This document shows positions 1-8,394 of a DNA stretch of 16,778 bases, in pieces. Within the stretch, counting starts at the first letter, position 1. Each line of letters starts with the position of its first letter. The notes beneath the pieces are model-generated. The model was not told the origin of the DNA. It saw only the letters and a list, made by a program, of their open reading frames with translations, and searched no databases. The translations under genes and the position numbers were made by a program. This DNA comes from Willaertia magna (lineage: Eukaryota > Heterolobosea > Eutetramitea > Acrasida > Naegleriidae), in NCBI GenBank assembly GCA_902984215.1, contig CADWAF010000200.1:1-16778 (forward strand), given 5' to 3'.

Positions 1-180
1 ATTACGTACAGGATCAGATTTTCCATTCAAGTCCATAGCTGCAAGTTTTTCACCGGAAATAATTTCAATACTAACTCTATCATTTGGTTCAAAATGGTCT
101 GGTAAACAACCGAAATGAGTATTTGAATGAAGTAAATAATCTTTATAATATTGTTGATGTAATTCTTTAATGCTTGCCAT
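1..180 (-). CDS. C2-domain protein, N-terminal part (runs off the window)
   Basis: Reading the minus strand from an ATG at 180 gives 60 uninterrupted residues to the window edge, beginning MASIKELHQQYYKDY. Residues about 35-58 (VSIEIISGEKLAAMDLNGKSDP) match the first strand and first calcium-binding loop of a C2 domain, where the family pattern is roughly L-x-A-x-D-x-x-G-x-SDP. C2 domains bind phospholipid, often with Ca2+, and occur in membrane-trafficking and signalling proteins. The ATG is preceded on its strand by an A-rich stretch, like other starts in this window. Everything after the SDP motif lies outside the window, so whether this is a copine, a ferlin, a C2-kinase or a plain C2 protein cannot be decided. 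The residue after SDP is V rather than the usual Y, which may mark the approach to a splice site or simply variation. Confidence 0.7.
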   Translation of the reverse strand, partial: MASIKELHQQYYKDYLLHSNTHFGCLPDHFEPNDRVSIEIISGEKLAAMDLNGKSDPVRN

Positions 181-434
181 TTCGTGTTTGTTTTATTATT
201 GTTTTTGTTTGTTTTATTGTTGTGTGTTAAAAAATACAAAAAGGCGATTCGTTTAGTGATTGTCAATGTGTTGATTTTTTTTTGAGTGATGACTGCTTGT
301 GGAGCAATGCCGCACGTTAAATATGTTGACAAGTGTGTGATGAAGTAAGTACTTTGATTTGCAGTTTGTTACAAACTGTTAATTTTTAAAGTGCATTACA
401 GTTCTATTTACTACAGTTGTTTTTATTTATAACA
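181..434. other. Intergenic gap upstream of the C2 gene
   Basis: AT-rich, T-rich on the plus strand. It should hold the promoter and 5' UTR of the minus-strand C2 gene. The one notable structure is a perfect palindrome at 362-378 (two 8-nt arms around one T). No RNA gene or convincing ORF was seen; an open minus-strand frame over 27-332 has no ATG start and overlaps the C2 exon in another frame. Confidence 0.5.
362..378. repeat. Short perfect palindrome CAGTTTGT-T-ACAAACTG
   Basis: Two 8-nt arms are exact reverse complements around a single T. It lies between the C2 gene and the start of the decayed AT-rich block. It could be a protein-binding site or chance; no second copy was seen at the other edge of the block. 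Confidence 0.5.
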
Positions 435-2019
435 TCATCTTGTGTTATTGTTAGTGATACTGTTATTTTTGTTAATTAATTTTTGATCTAATTTTCTCAT
501 TGCAACCAATACATTAATTACTTGTTTTTCATTTACTATAGTATGACAATAATCTATTTGTTTAAAATGACAACTGCCATATCCTATTTCAGTATATTTA
601 CTTTCAAAATTTCTTATTGAAGAAACATCTAAATTAGTATTAAAAAATAAAGTGTTAATTGTTTATAGAAGAAATTTTTTTTTTCTTGTTACTAATTTTG
701 TTAGAACTGTATAAAAAGATTGCTCATTCATCTTCTTCTGATTCATTATTTCCTTTTGGGTAAATTGTTAAATACCATTGTAAATTAAATGCTTTAAAAT
801 AAAGAGAGTTAAAATATTTTCCTTTTTTACCATTTAACGGTATATTAATTTTAATAATTTTAATAAATTCTTTGGAATATTCTGGATATTTAATTTTAAA
901 ATTATTAATTATTTGATAATGATTAAACGTTTTTGGTTTGTTTACAATATAATGTTTTAAATTGTTAATTTTATTTTCTATATTTGTTTCTTTATTTATA
1001 ATTGATATTTGTAATTCTTCAAAACTATATTGTAAATTAGAAATATTTTCATTTAATTTTGTATTTTCTTTTTCTAAATAAATAATTTTATTTTGTTGTT
1101 GTTATAAATTATTTTTTAATTCTGTATTTTGATTTTGTAATAATTTAAATAACATTATATTAAAATGATCTACTTTATTTTCATTTATTTTAATATATAA
1201 ATCTAAATATTTATCAAATATATTTAATTTTAAATATTCATTTAATAATTGATTTTCAATTTGTTTATCATTTTCATTTAAATTATATATTTGTTCTAAA
1301 TATTTAATATTATTTGTATTTGAGTATAATTGTTTATAAATAATTATCTTTAATTCATAAAATTCATAAATAAAATTTAATACTTGATCCAAATTTATTA
1401 AATATAAAATAACTTTTTTAAATAAATTTTTAAAAAAAAAAAATAAACATTAATTTACAATTTTCAGTTATTTTAATATTTATTAATTGATTTAATAATT
1501 CATTTTTATCATAATTATCGTTAAATATTGTAAATAATTATTATTTTTTACTTTATTTAAAACTTGGTCTATTAATTTATAATTAACAAAATATAATTTA
1601 TTATACTGTGTAAATATTTCTCTTAATAAATTATTTTCAAAAACAAATGGATTAATTAATAAATATAAATATTCAATATAAAACTTTTCTATATTATTTC
1701 TTTTTGTTAATTTATTTTCTAATTTTTGTATTTGACATAATTGTAAATCAATATCATCTAATTCTTTAATATTTTGTAAATATAATGTTAATATTTGATT
1801 TTCTATTTCTATTGTTATTCTTCTTAAAAATAAATTAAATAATAAATTACATAATTCATTTTGTAAATCTTTATAACAATCATTATTATTATTATTTTGA
1901 ATTAAACTTAATGATTCATTAATTAATCCATGATAAGTTAAAAATAAATTATAATCATTATACAACAAAAAAGACACAACAGAAAGAAAAAACATTAAAA
2001 TAAAGTTAAAAGCAAGCAA
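435..2019 (-). pseudogene. Decayed helical/coiled-coil protein with C-terminal MATH (TRAF-like) domain
   Basis: Read on the minus strand, this is a once-continuous protein of about 500 residues. The first piece (2019-1492) has a hydrophobic start and Asn-rich helical sequence. A second piece (about 1530-1444) sits in another frame and returns to the first at a 12-nt A run (1432-1443). The next piece (1392-1105) ends at TAA 1102-1104, directly followed by three CAA codons, and coiled-coil coding resumes in the same frame (YLEKENTKLNENISNL). It then reaches a MATH-like core with WYLTIYPKGNNES (about 740-780), is cut by TGA at 724-726, and after a frameshift near 660-700 resumes with NFESKYTEIGYG (about 577-612), the usual end of a MATH fold, finishing at a TGA at 435-437. 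MATH domains bind peptides in TRAFs and in BTB/MATH ubiquitin adaptors. Several lesions make function unlikely. The upstream limit is uncertain: the first ATG is at 1995. Confidence 0.6.
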
Positions 2020-2384
2020 GTGAGTAATTTTAGTACTTAGAAATAGGCATAATATTTAAAATGTACAACAATTAAATTTTTATTTAGATTTAGGGTTTGT
2101 TTTTGTAATTAAGTAATAACATCTTTTAGACAAAACTTTATAAAATTCAAAAAAAGCAGAGCTGTATTTATCTATTTTTTAAGTCTCGTTTTTTTATGAG
2201 AAAGTTTGTAATGTAATGTTAAGACAAAAATTTTCTAAAGAAGACCTCTATATATATTGTACAAACATTACATATCAATCACCCATTAATATCACCTATC
2301 AGGTTATTAGGATATAATTTTTTTAAAATTTAAATTCAAAAAAAATATAAAAATTAAAACCAACACTTTGTACCATCATTTTTA
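2020..2384. other. Spacer between the two divergent decayed frames
   Basis: About 365 nt of AT-rich sequence between the heads of the two broken ORFs, so it probably once held their promoters. A 10-nt inverted pair is visible (2211-2220 and 2264-2273). No ORF, RNA gene or clear terminal repeat was recognised. Confidence 0.4.
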
Positions 2385-2846
2385 ACTAAAATAAATATTC
2401 CTAATTTTCCTTTTCATTCAACAATTACATCTTCAACAAACAATAACAATAATAATTCTTTTACAATTTTATCAAATAACCTTATTCATGAAATTTTGTA
2501 TTATTATTGTAAAAATTGTAATAGATAATATCATAAAAATAAATATTGTATTAAATATAAAAATATGTTGTCAATTATATGTAAATGTGGATTAGTTATT
2601 TTATTTTTTAATTATACTAGTCATAGATATAGAAATAAAAAATTTGTTATAAAATTTACAAAACAATAACAACAAAATCAAATAAGTTTTGTTCAGTTTA
2701 TTAATTATATTAAAAATAATTCAAATAATCAAATATTTCTTAAATGTAATAAAAAAAAATGTATTTTAATTCAAAAAGGTAATTCTGTTAAAAATAGAGA
2801 TGATAAATTAATATTAAATTTTATTAGAACAAAAATAATACTATTA

Positions 2847-3314
2847 ATGGATACTATTTTAAATAAAAATTCTATTCTTTTTATATTTAGATTAGAATTA
2901 ACTAAAAATTTAATAGAAGAACAAAAAGAAATTAGAAGATTTGAAGGTCAATTAGAATATAAAGAGGAAATTGAAAATATTTATAAATCATTAGATTTTA
3001 TTAAATGCAAAAATTTAAATTATTTAAACATGACAATATATATTATGAATTATTTATTAATGTATAATTTAGAATCAATAGATAAAAGTAATAATAATAT
3101 TAAAAGAGTGCCAAGAATATTTAATGAGTTATGGTTTAAAGAATTTGTTAATGAAAAAGTAAATGATAATGAAGAATTTAATAAAATTAATTGGATAAAA
3201 TTAATTAATATTTTAAAACAAGAAATTTTTATTTATAAAGATGAACAAGAATATGAAAATATAATTAAAATTTTAAATTCTAAAAGAACAGATTTAGGAT
3301 ATTTATTAAAATGA
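2847..3314 (+). pseudogene. Longest clean segment of the decayed element, part 1 (155 codons)
   Basis: This open stretch continues in frame from the upstream Cys-cluster section (the same frame passes the TAA stops at 2526 and 2667), so its ATG is internal rather than a real start. It is Lys/Glu/Asn-rich and predicted helical, with no motif I can name. After TGA at 3312-3314 the coding character moves to the frame opened by an overlapping ATG at 3311. It is better regarded as a fragment of the larger decayed gene than as a gene of its own. Confidence 0.4.
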
Positions 3315-4388
3315 ATATTTTTAAATTTTTAATATGGTTAACAAATTATAATTTATCAAATTATACTAATAAATTTTTAACAAATGTTGAAAAAACAAAT
3401 AATGTAAAATTATTTTAAAAAAATAAATTTATTAAATTAGTACAAAATCAAATATTAGTGAATGAATTATATAGTAAAACTATATTGTACAGATTGGTAT
3501 ATATATTAAATAATAAAATTCCACCTAGAAATAGCGAAAAATATAAAATAATAATGTATAAAACAAACAGAAATATAACAGTTCTACGTTTTAATAATAT
3601 GTTAAAAAATACATCTAAAATAATAAAACAAATTCAAATAAAGTATCAAAATGAAAAAACTGATGAGTATTGGAAAGAAATTTTTAAGTTAAATGACAGA
3701 TTATTTATTAAAAAAGAAATTTTAAGAAAATATGATAAATTAAATATTTTAATAAAAGGAAAACTTTTAAACACAAAAATTATATTAATAAATAAATTAA
3801 TGAGTTTAAAAAAAGATGAAAAAATTAATAAAGATATATCTGGGACTGTTAAATTATATATTAATGATTAAATTGATATAAATAATGTAGGAAAAATATC
3901 AATTTTAAAAAGGATGTTACAAATTAATAATAATAATATAATATTTACAACAAATATTGATGAACCGTTTGTTTTTATTTATTTATGGTGTTTAGAAATA
4001 TTATATAATATATTTGAATGTTTAAAATTAAAAATAATTGATTTTTAAACATTAGTTGAATTAATTAAAATTAGAAATAATTTATAATTTGTAATTGTTT
4101 TAAAATATATGAAGGGTGATTATTCATCTATATCTAAAATATTAGGAAAAACAAATAAGAAAAATTGTTGTAGTTGTTGTAATATTGACTTTTCAAATAA
4201 TAATATAAATAATTTATCAACACATATTAATGCCACAAAATATACATTAAAAGATATACATAATTTATAGAAAACAAAACTGTAAATGAAATGAAAATTT
4301 TTAGTTTTTATCATAAAAGTTCAATGTTTGACTTAATTGAAGATTGGGATAAATCTATATTTAAAGAATATGAAATTGCCCATGATTC

Positions 4389-5072
4389 TTAAATATAATA
4401 TCAGGACATTGTAAAAAATTATATAAACATATTTCAAATGAAAAAGAATTTGATTTAAATTTATGTAATTCATTAATTTATAAACATTTACATCATGATA
4501 AAAACTGGAAAAGCTTAATGAGTTCTGCTGATTGGAGAGTATTATTTTTAAATTATAAATTAATTTTATTGCCCTGTATTAAAAGTAATTTAAATAATAT
4601 TATAATAATTTTAGATTCGTTTTGTCAAATTTTAAACGGCCTTTATTTAAATAATTTAAATGAAAAAGAATATTCAATTTGGTTAACTAATATTTTTATA
4701 CATTTTGTTTATATAATTGATAGATTTGATAAATCAATTATTTTATTATATTTACATTCCTTAATAGCACATTTATCTATACAAGCAGAAGATATTGCTC
4801 CTAAATATATAAATACTGAAAAAGAAGAAGCTAGTTTTAGTAAAGATAAAAAAATTTATAAATATTACACTACTCATCACCAAGCAATTTTAGAATTATT
4901 ATGTAGGTCTTTTTGTAAAAATTTAATTTTTAATATAAATTTTGATAATTCTGGAAAATCAAAATTGCAAAAATGTTTACAAAGTTTAAATTTTAAAAAT
5001 ATAAATTATGTACAATTTGTTGTTTTAAATTGTATAAACATGATAAATGTAATTATCATATTAAAAATATAG
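4389..5072 (+). pseudogene. Best-preserved C-terminal domain of the transposase-like relic
   Basis: The longest piece with recognisable conserved-looking sequence: open from about 4389 (upstream of the first ATG at 4518) to TAG 5070-5072. It contains SADWRVLFLNYKLILLP, a YLHSLIAHL segment and a YINTEKEEASF segment. The Trp/Leu-rich block followed by a Tyr-x-His-Ser-Leu helix and an Asn-Thr-Glu motif is the arrangement I associate with the C-terminal half of some eukaryotic DNA-transposon proteins. Near 5040 the coding track leaves this frame for the overlapping one that carries YHIKNIGKQSKKKKPPKKK. Family placement is tentative. Confidence 0.45.
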
Positions 5073-5149
5073 GAAAACAATCAAAAAAAAAGAAACCACC
5101 AAAGAAAAAATCAAAAGATAATATAGTTCAATCTGAAAATAATACAATA

Positions 5150-5342
5150 ATTTCAACAATTAATTCACAATCTAATTCAACAGACTCACAACAAACTGAT
5201 TTTAACAATTAATTTACAATCTAATTCAATAATTAACTCACAATTGGATTCAATTGATTTAACAATTAATTCACAACAAACTAATTCAACAATTTCAGCC
5301 ATTTCAACAATTAATTCACAATCTAATTCAACAGACTCACAA
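5150..5342 (+). repeat. Ser/Asn/Gln-coding repeat region with an exact 42-nt duplication
   Basis: The 42 nt at 5150-5191 recur exactly at 5301-5342 (ATTTCAACAATTAATTCACA and onward), and degenerate copies of 'acaattaattcacaa' lie between. All encode Ser/Thr/Ile/Asn/Gln-rich sequence (TINSQSNSTDSQ). The 151-nt offset is not a multiple of three: the first copy reads in one frame and the second in another. An extra T in 'gatttt' near 5202, compared with 'gattta' at about 5256-5261, explains the shift. Confidence 0.8.
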
Positions 5343-5353
5343 TTTACTTCAAC

Positions 5354-5615
5354 AATAAATTCACAATCAAATATTTCATTATTAAATCAATCACAATTTT
5401 CATTAAATTATAATCAAAATAATCTACAACAAAATAATCTTTTTTTTCCATTTAAACACCAACTAGGTATAATATTTTGTTTAATTTGATTATTATAATT
5501 TGATGATAATTGTGGATTGTAAAATTGTAGATTATTTTGTTGTAGATTATTTTGATTATAATTTAATGAAAATTGTGATTGATTTAATAATGAAATATTT
5601 GATTGTGAATTTATT
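5354..5615. repeat. Perfect 86-bp inverted repeat around a 90-nt loop
   Basis: Positions 5354-5439 and 5530-5615 are exact reverse complements over all 86 bases; the match stops at both ends. The left arm is the end of the Ser/Asn/Gln-coding track. Read on the minus strand from 5615, the right arm plus the loop give an uninterrupted continuation of the same kind of protein (NNLQFYNPQLSSNYNNQIKQ). The loop reversed therefore looks like the original downstream sequence, folded back. Ordinary, less AT-rich sequence begins right after 5615. This is either a real fold-back inverted duplication at the element's edge or an assembly/library palindrome. Confidence 0.9.
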
Positions 5616-5935
5616 ATACAATTTTATAGTTCATTACCAATCAACGCCACTTATCACTTCCCTAAAGTAAAACGAATCCATTCTTCTCTCCAGTAACGTC
5701 ATGCAAAACAGACAATTCACTTTATCCTCGTTGACTACTCCCAAGAAGTGACGCTTACAAAACAAAAACCAATAATACTATTATTTATCCTTTGGAACAA
5801 TCCATGCATGCAAATCACATGAAAAATCCCATCTACAACATTCAACAACAAGTTAAATAGCTTGCTATTCAATTTGAATGTGATCCCCAAAAAAAAGAAA
5901 ATCACCAAAAAACATCTATAACTCAAAAAAAAAAA
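5616..5935. promoter_or_regulatory. Upstream region of the small low-complexity ORF
   Basis: 320 nt clearly richer in G and C than the decayed block to its left. No gene was recognised. It should contain the promoter and 5' UTR of the plus-strand ORF at 5936, and the last 60 nt become A-rich, as before other starts here. Two TGACG-type hexamers (about 5696-5701 on the minus strand and 5748-5752 on the plus strand) resemble bZIP/CRE half sites; that is only a motif resemblance. Confidence 0.35.
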
Positions 5936-6253
5936 ATGATTCCTTCTAGCCTAGAAGGTTGTTCAAAGAAGAAAAGAAAGAAGAATAGAAATAGTAGTAG
6001 TACTACTACTGCTAGTAATGATTCTTCTTCTTCTTTCTATTTGAACCACCATGAATTATACAATAATTCTTCTTCTTCTTCACATCTAACTTTCATTCCG
6101 AACAATCATAATAACATTACTAACATTGTTAATAATAATCAACTACAACTAGAACAACAACTAGAAGAAGAAGAACAACTTGAAGAAGAATATAAAAAAA
6201 AGAAAAGAAAGAAACAAAAAAATAATCAAATCATAACAATTTCTTTAAGGTAG
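5936..6253 (+). CDS. Small low-complexity basic/acidic protein
   Basis: A 105-residue ORF opens with ATG after a run of twelve A residues, the same start context as the gene at 11793. It has a Lys/Arg cluster near residues 11-18 (KKKRKKNR), Ser/Thr/Asn-rich middle sequence, a Gln/Glu-rich stretch (residues 71-85) that could form a coiled coil, and a second basic cluster (KKKKRKK). Two nuclear-localisation-like clusters suggest a nuclear protein, but no family was recognised. Its stop overlaps the convergent lipid-transfer gene by 23 nt, so the real message may instead splice or end earlier. It could also be a chance ORF of biased composition, although the start context argues for a real one. 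Confidence 0.45.
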   Translation: MIPSSLEGCSKKKRKKNRNSSSTTTASNDSSSSFYLNHHELYNNSSSSSHLTFIPNNHNNITNIVNNNQLQLEQQLEEEEQLEEEYKKKKRKKQKNNQIITISLR

Positions 6254-8299
6254 AAGAATAACCAACAGATTCCACCATTTCATGAATAAAACCATCTAAT
6301 TTATCATCATCAAGTAATCTCTTCTTAATATTATCAGATAAGATAACCTTAAAACGTAACGGAAGTTTCTTATTAGATAAGAAAGCCTTTAAAATCTCTA
6401 AATCAACTGCCTTACCAGCATTATTCAATGCATGTAAATTAGTTAATAATTGTTGTTCACCTTTACTTGTAGTAATTCTAGCTAAAATCTCAGCAACAAC
6501 CTTTTGCTTAAATTGTTCATTCTTTAATCTAGAACCTAAATCTGCATACGCCATAAATGCATTTTGTTTCGTATCATCATTTTCTAAATCTGTAAATAAA
6601 GAATTCTTGAGGTTTTTGGTTTTGACAGCATTGACACCCTTGTTCTTTAATAATGTTAAAAATTGGAATACTTTCTTTGTTGGGATTGGAATAACAATAC
6701 TACTATAAATATAATTATTTGCTAATAGTGGATGCATACTTGATAATTCAACTAATCTATTTTGAACTTTTTCACTATAAGTTGTGGCAATTAAGTTTTG
6801 TAAACTTTCTAAAAATCTAAAAAGTTTTAAATAATCTTTTGAGTTATTTGAAACTTTTTCTAATTCCTTAACTCCCTTCTTTAACTTGCTTAACATTATA
6901 AAAGCGCTTGTCACTGGATTTAATCTAGCATAATGAGATAATTCAACTAATTTTCTAGTTGATTCTTTTGATAAACTATAATCTTCTTTTACAATATTTA
7001 ATAATTGAATAAATCTTTCTTTTCTATATTTTGATTTTGACACTTGACTTGCATGTTTTCTATCATAACGAGTTAAAGTAAATGTATTTTCAAATCCCCA
7101 TTGATTTTGTAATACAATATCTCTACCATAATTTTTTAAATGTTTTACAACCTTATTAATATGATCAATACTTTCCTTGCTATTGTCATCTGACAACTCA
7201 ACGGCATGTTGTAATTTTAAAAAACCAACATAATGAGTTTTAATCTTTTCATCACTTTGCAATAAATGTTTCTCAGCATTATTCTTCTTTTTAGCAGCTG
7301 CTTCTTCCTTTTTCTTTTCAAAAACCTTAAAAGCGTAGTGATTAGTTCTTCTATCTTCACCTAATGACAGATCAATTGTTAAAGTAGAATTTCTTACAAT
7401 GCCTTCTTCTAATTTTAAGTGAACGACATGACTTGCTTTATAATTTAAATGTCTGTGATGGATTGGTAAAATTCTAATGAAATTATGTTGTGTAAATGTT
7501 TGATAAATAGTTAAATCATTTTCAGCTAATTTTTTGTTATATTTTGCGACATATTTTCCACCTAAACCTCCATCAGTTTGACTTCTGGCATTCTTTTTAA
7601 TTTCTGTAGTAAAAAGTCTAAGAATTCCCTTTTTAAAAGTTCTAATCCAACGTTTTTCTTCTTGATTAAAAATTAATTTTAAAATTTGACCAGAACTTGA
7701 TTGGCTTACTACCATTACGTGTTTCTGTAATGCTTTAGTAAAATCTTTACGTAAAATAACGTTACGATATTTTCTATTGGCTTTAGAAATCCCTCTATAC
7801 TGAACAAAGTGAACATTTGAAAACTTTACTACAAACAAATGATGGCGATTATTATTCTTATTATTTCTTTCTAATTGTTCTTGTTGTTGTTCATAAATCT
7901 TTTTTGATGGACATAAAATTTCAATAAAACCATAAGTGTGCGTTTCTTCACTACCGGCTTTATCTTTTTTTTCTGGTCCACCGTTACCTACAACTGAAAC
8001 CGTTTTAAATTGATAACGCAATTTGGTGTTGGCTGGACATTCTAATGATAATTGTTGTTCTTTCACCTTCTTTTCGTTAGATAAAGTAATAGCTGTAGTC
8101 GCTGCAGTGCTTGCTGACACAAAAGCATGTTGTTGTTTTGGGGATAGATCAATAATAGTTAGAAACAACACAATTGTTAAAGATAATAAAAGCACTAAAT
8201 CCCGCTGGAATCTTCAAGTACAGTTCAATTAAGGCAAAACCCAACCAGATTTCACACTTTACAAAAACCAATGACAAAGCAAAAACATTTTGATTGCAT
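6231..8299 (-). CDS. Secreted vitellogenin/MTP-like large lipid-transfer protein (two exons)
   Basis: The main minus-strand frame (8194-6231) has no ATG near its 5' end. A 37-nt exon at 8299-8263 supplies one. Joined through a 68-nt GTAAAG...TTTAG intron, it gives MQSKCFCFVIGFLLLLSLTI, a good signal peptide with a likely cleavage near VSA. The product is 666 residues. Its layout follows the vitellogenin N / LPD_N module of large lipid-transfer proteins: a beta-rich N-terminal section (LRYQFKTVSV, YGFIEILC, HHLFVVKFSNVHF), the 'RWIRTFKKGILRLF' segment matching the family's K-R-G-I-L-x-L-L turn (about residues 190-205), and then an all-helical second half. The family carries lipid in microsomal triglyceride transfer protein, vitellogenins and apoB. 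The later lipid-cavity sheets and a VWD domain are absent, so MTP-like size is the closest match. Recognition is from pattern; distant homology needs a profile search. Confidence 0.6.
8195..8262 (-). other. Proposed intron in the signal-peptide region of the lipid-transfer gene
   Basis: On the minus strand it begins GTAAAG and ends TTTAG, 68 nt, with a possible CTTAATTGA branch region. Removing it joins ATG-containing exon 1 to the hydrophobic core in frame. Without it the frame runs back into a TGA at 8216-8214 with no ATG. Confidence 0.6.
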
Positions 8300-8394
8300 G
8301 ATTTTCAAAAAACAAGCCGAACAAGCTCATCAGAAACATTACTACTATAAAAATCCCTCAACAACCCAAACAACAAAAAGAATTGTGTGAAAAA
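8300..8394. promoter_or_regulatory. Bidirectional promoter/5' UTR region
   Basis: Only 95 nt separate the proposed start of the minus-strand lipid-transfer gene (8299) and the ATG of the plus-strand ABC transporter (8395). Both promoters and 5' UTRs must share or overlap this interval. A-rich sequence precedes the transporter ATG. No TATA-type element stands out. Confidence 0.5.

Larger units (their letters stand above)
2385..5489 (+). pseudogene. Decayed transposase-like protein with Cys clusters and a Ser/Asn/Gln-rich tail
   Basis: One long plus-strand coding track can be followed through several frames. It starts with a cysteine cluster (about 2495-2600: YYCKNCNR, then ICKCG) and passes through helical, Lys/Asn-rich sequence at 2847-3311 and 3458-3868. 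Around 4111-4190 comes a MKGDYSSISKILG segment followed by CCSCC, and at 4389-5069 a Trp-containing helical part with YLHSLIAHL and YINTEKEEASF (about 4750-4830). The end is a basic stretch (KKKKPPKKK) and Ser/Asn/Gln repeats. A 'GD...LG...C-x-x-C' block followed by a 'Y-x-H-x-L-x-x-H ... N-T/A-E' block recalls long DNA-transposon proteins of the KDZ type or related groups; that is from memory of the families and is not proven. TAA stops at 2526, 2667, 3416, 3869, 4046 and 4085, a TAG at 4268, and frame changes near 3311, 4265, 4390, 5040 and 5205 show decay. Confidence 0.55.

Noticed and set aside
27..332. Minus-strand open frame of about 100 codons
   Set aside because: It lacks an ATG start and overlaps the C2-domain exon in another frame; low-complexity AT-rich chance ORF.
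4120..4314. Minus-strand ORF opposite the transposase-like relic
   Set aside because: Antisense shadow of the plus-strand coding track that carries the LG...CCSCC block.
5150..5342. Repeats as a possible CRISPR-like array
   Set aside because: Repeats are degenerate protein-coding S/N/Q units without regular spacers, in a eukaryotic context.
435..5489. A non-standard genetic code (TAA = Gln) for the whole organism
   Set aside because: Intact genes here (E2, UQCC5-like, diflavin reductase, RRM) end at TAA exactly at family-typical C-termini and use CAA for Gln, and the block also contains frameshifts.
5735..5926. Minus-strand ORF in the 5' region of the low-complexity gene
   Set aside because: No recognisable protein features; lies antisense to a leader region.
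8023..8232. Plus-strand ORF inside the lipid-transfer gene
   Set aside because: Antisense shadow over the signal-peptide and N-terminal exon of the minus-strand gene.
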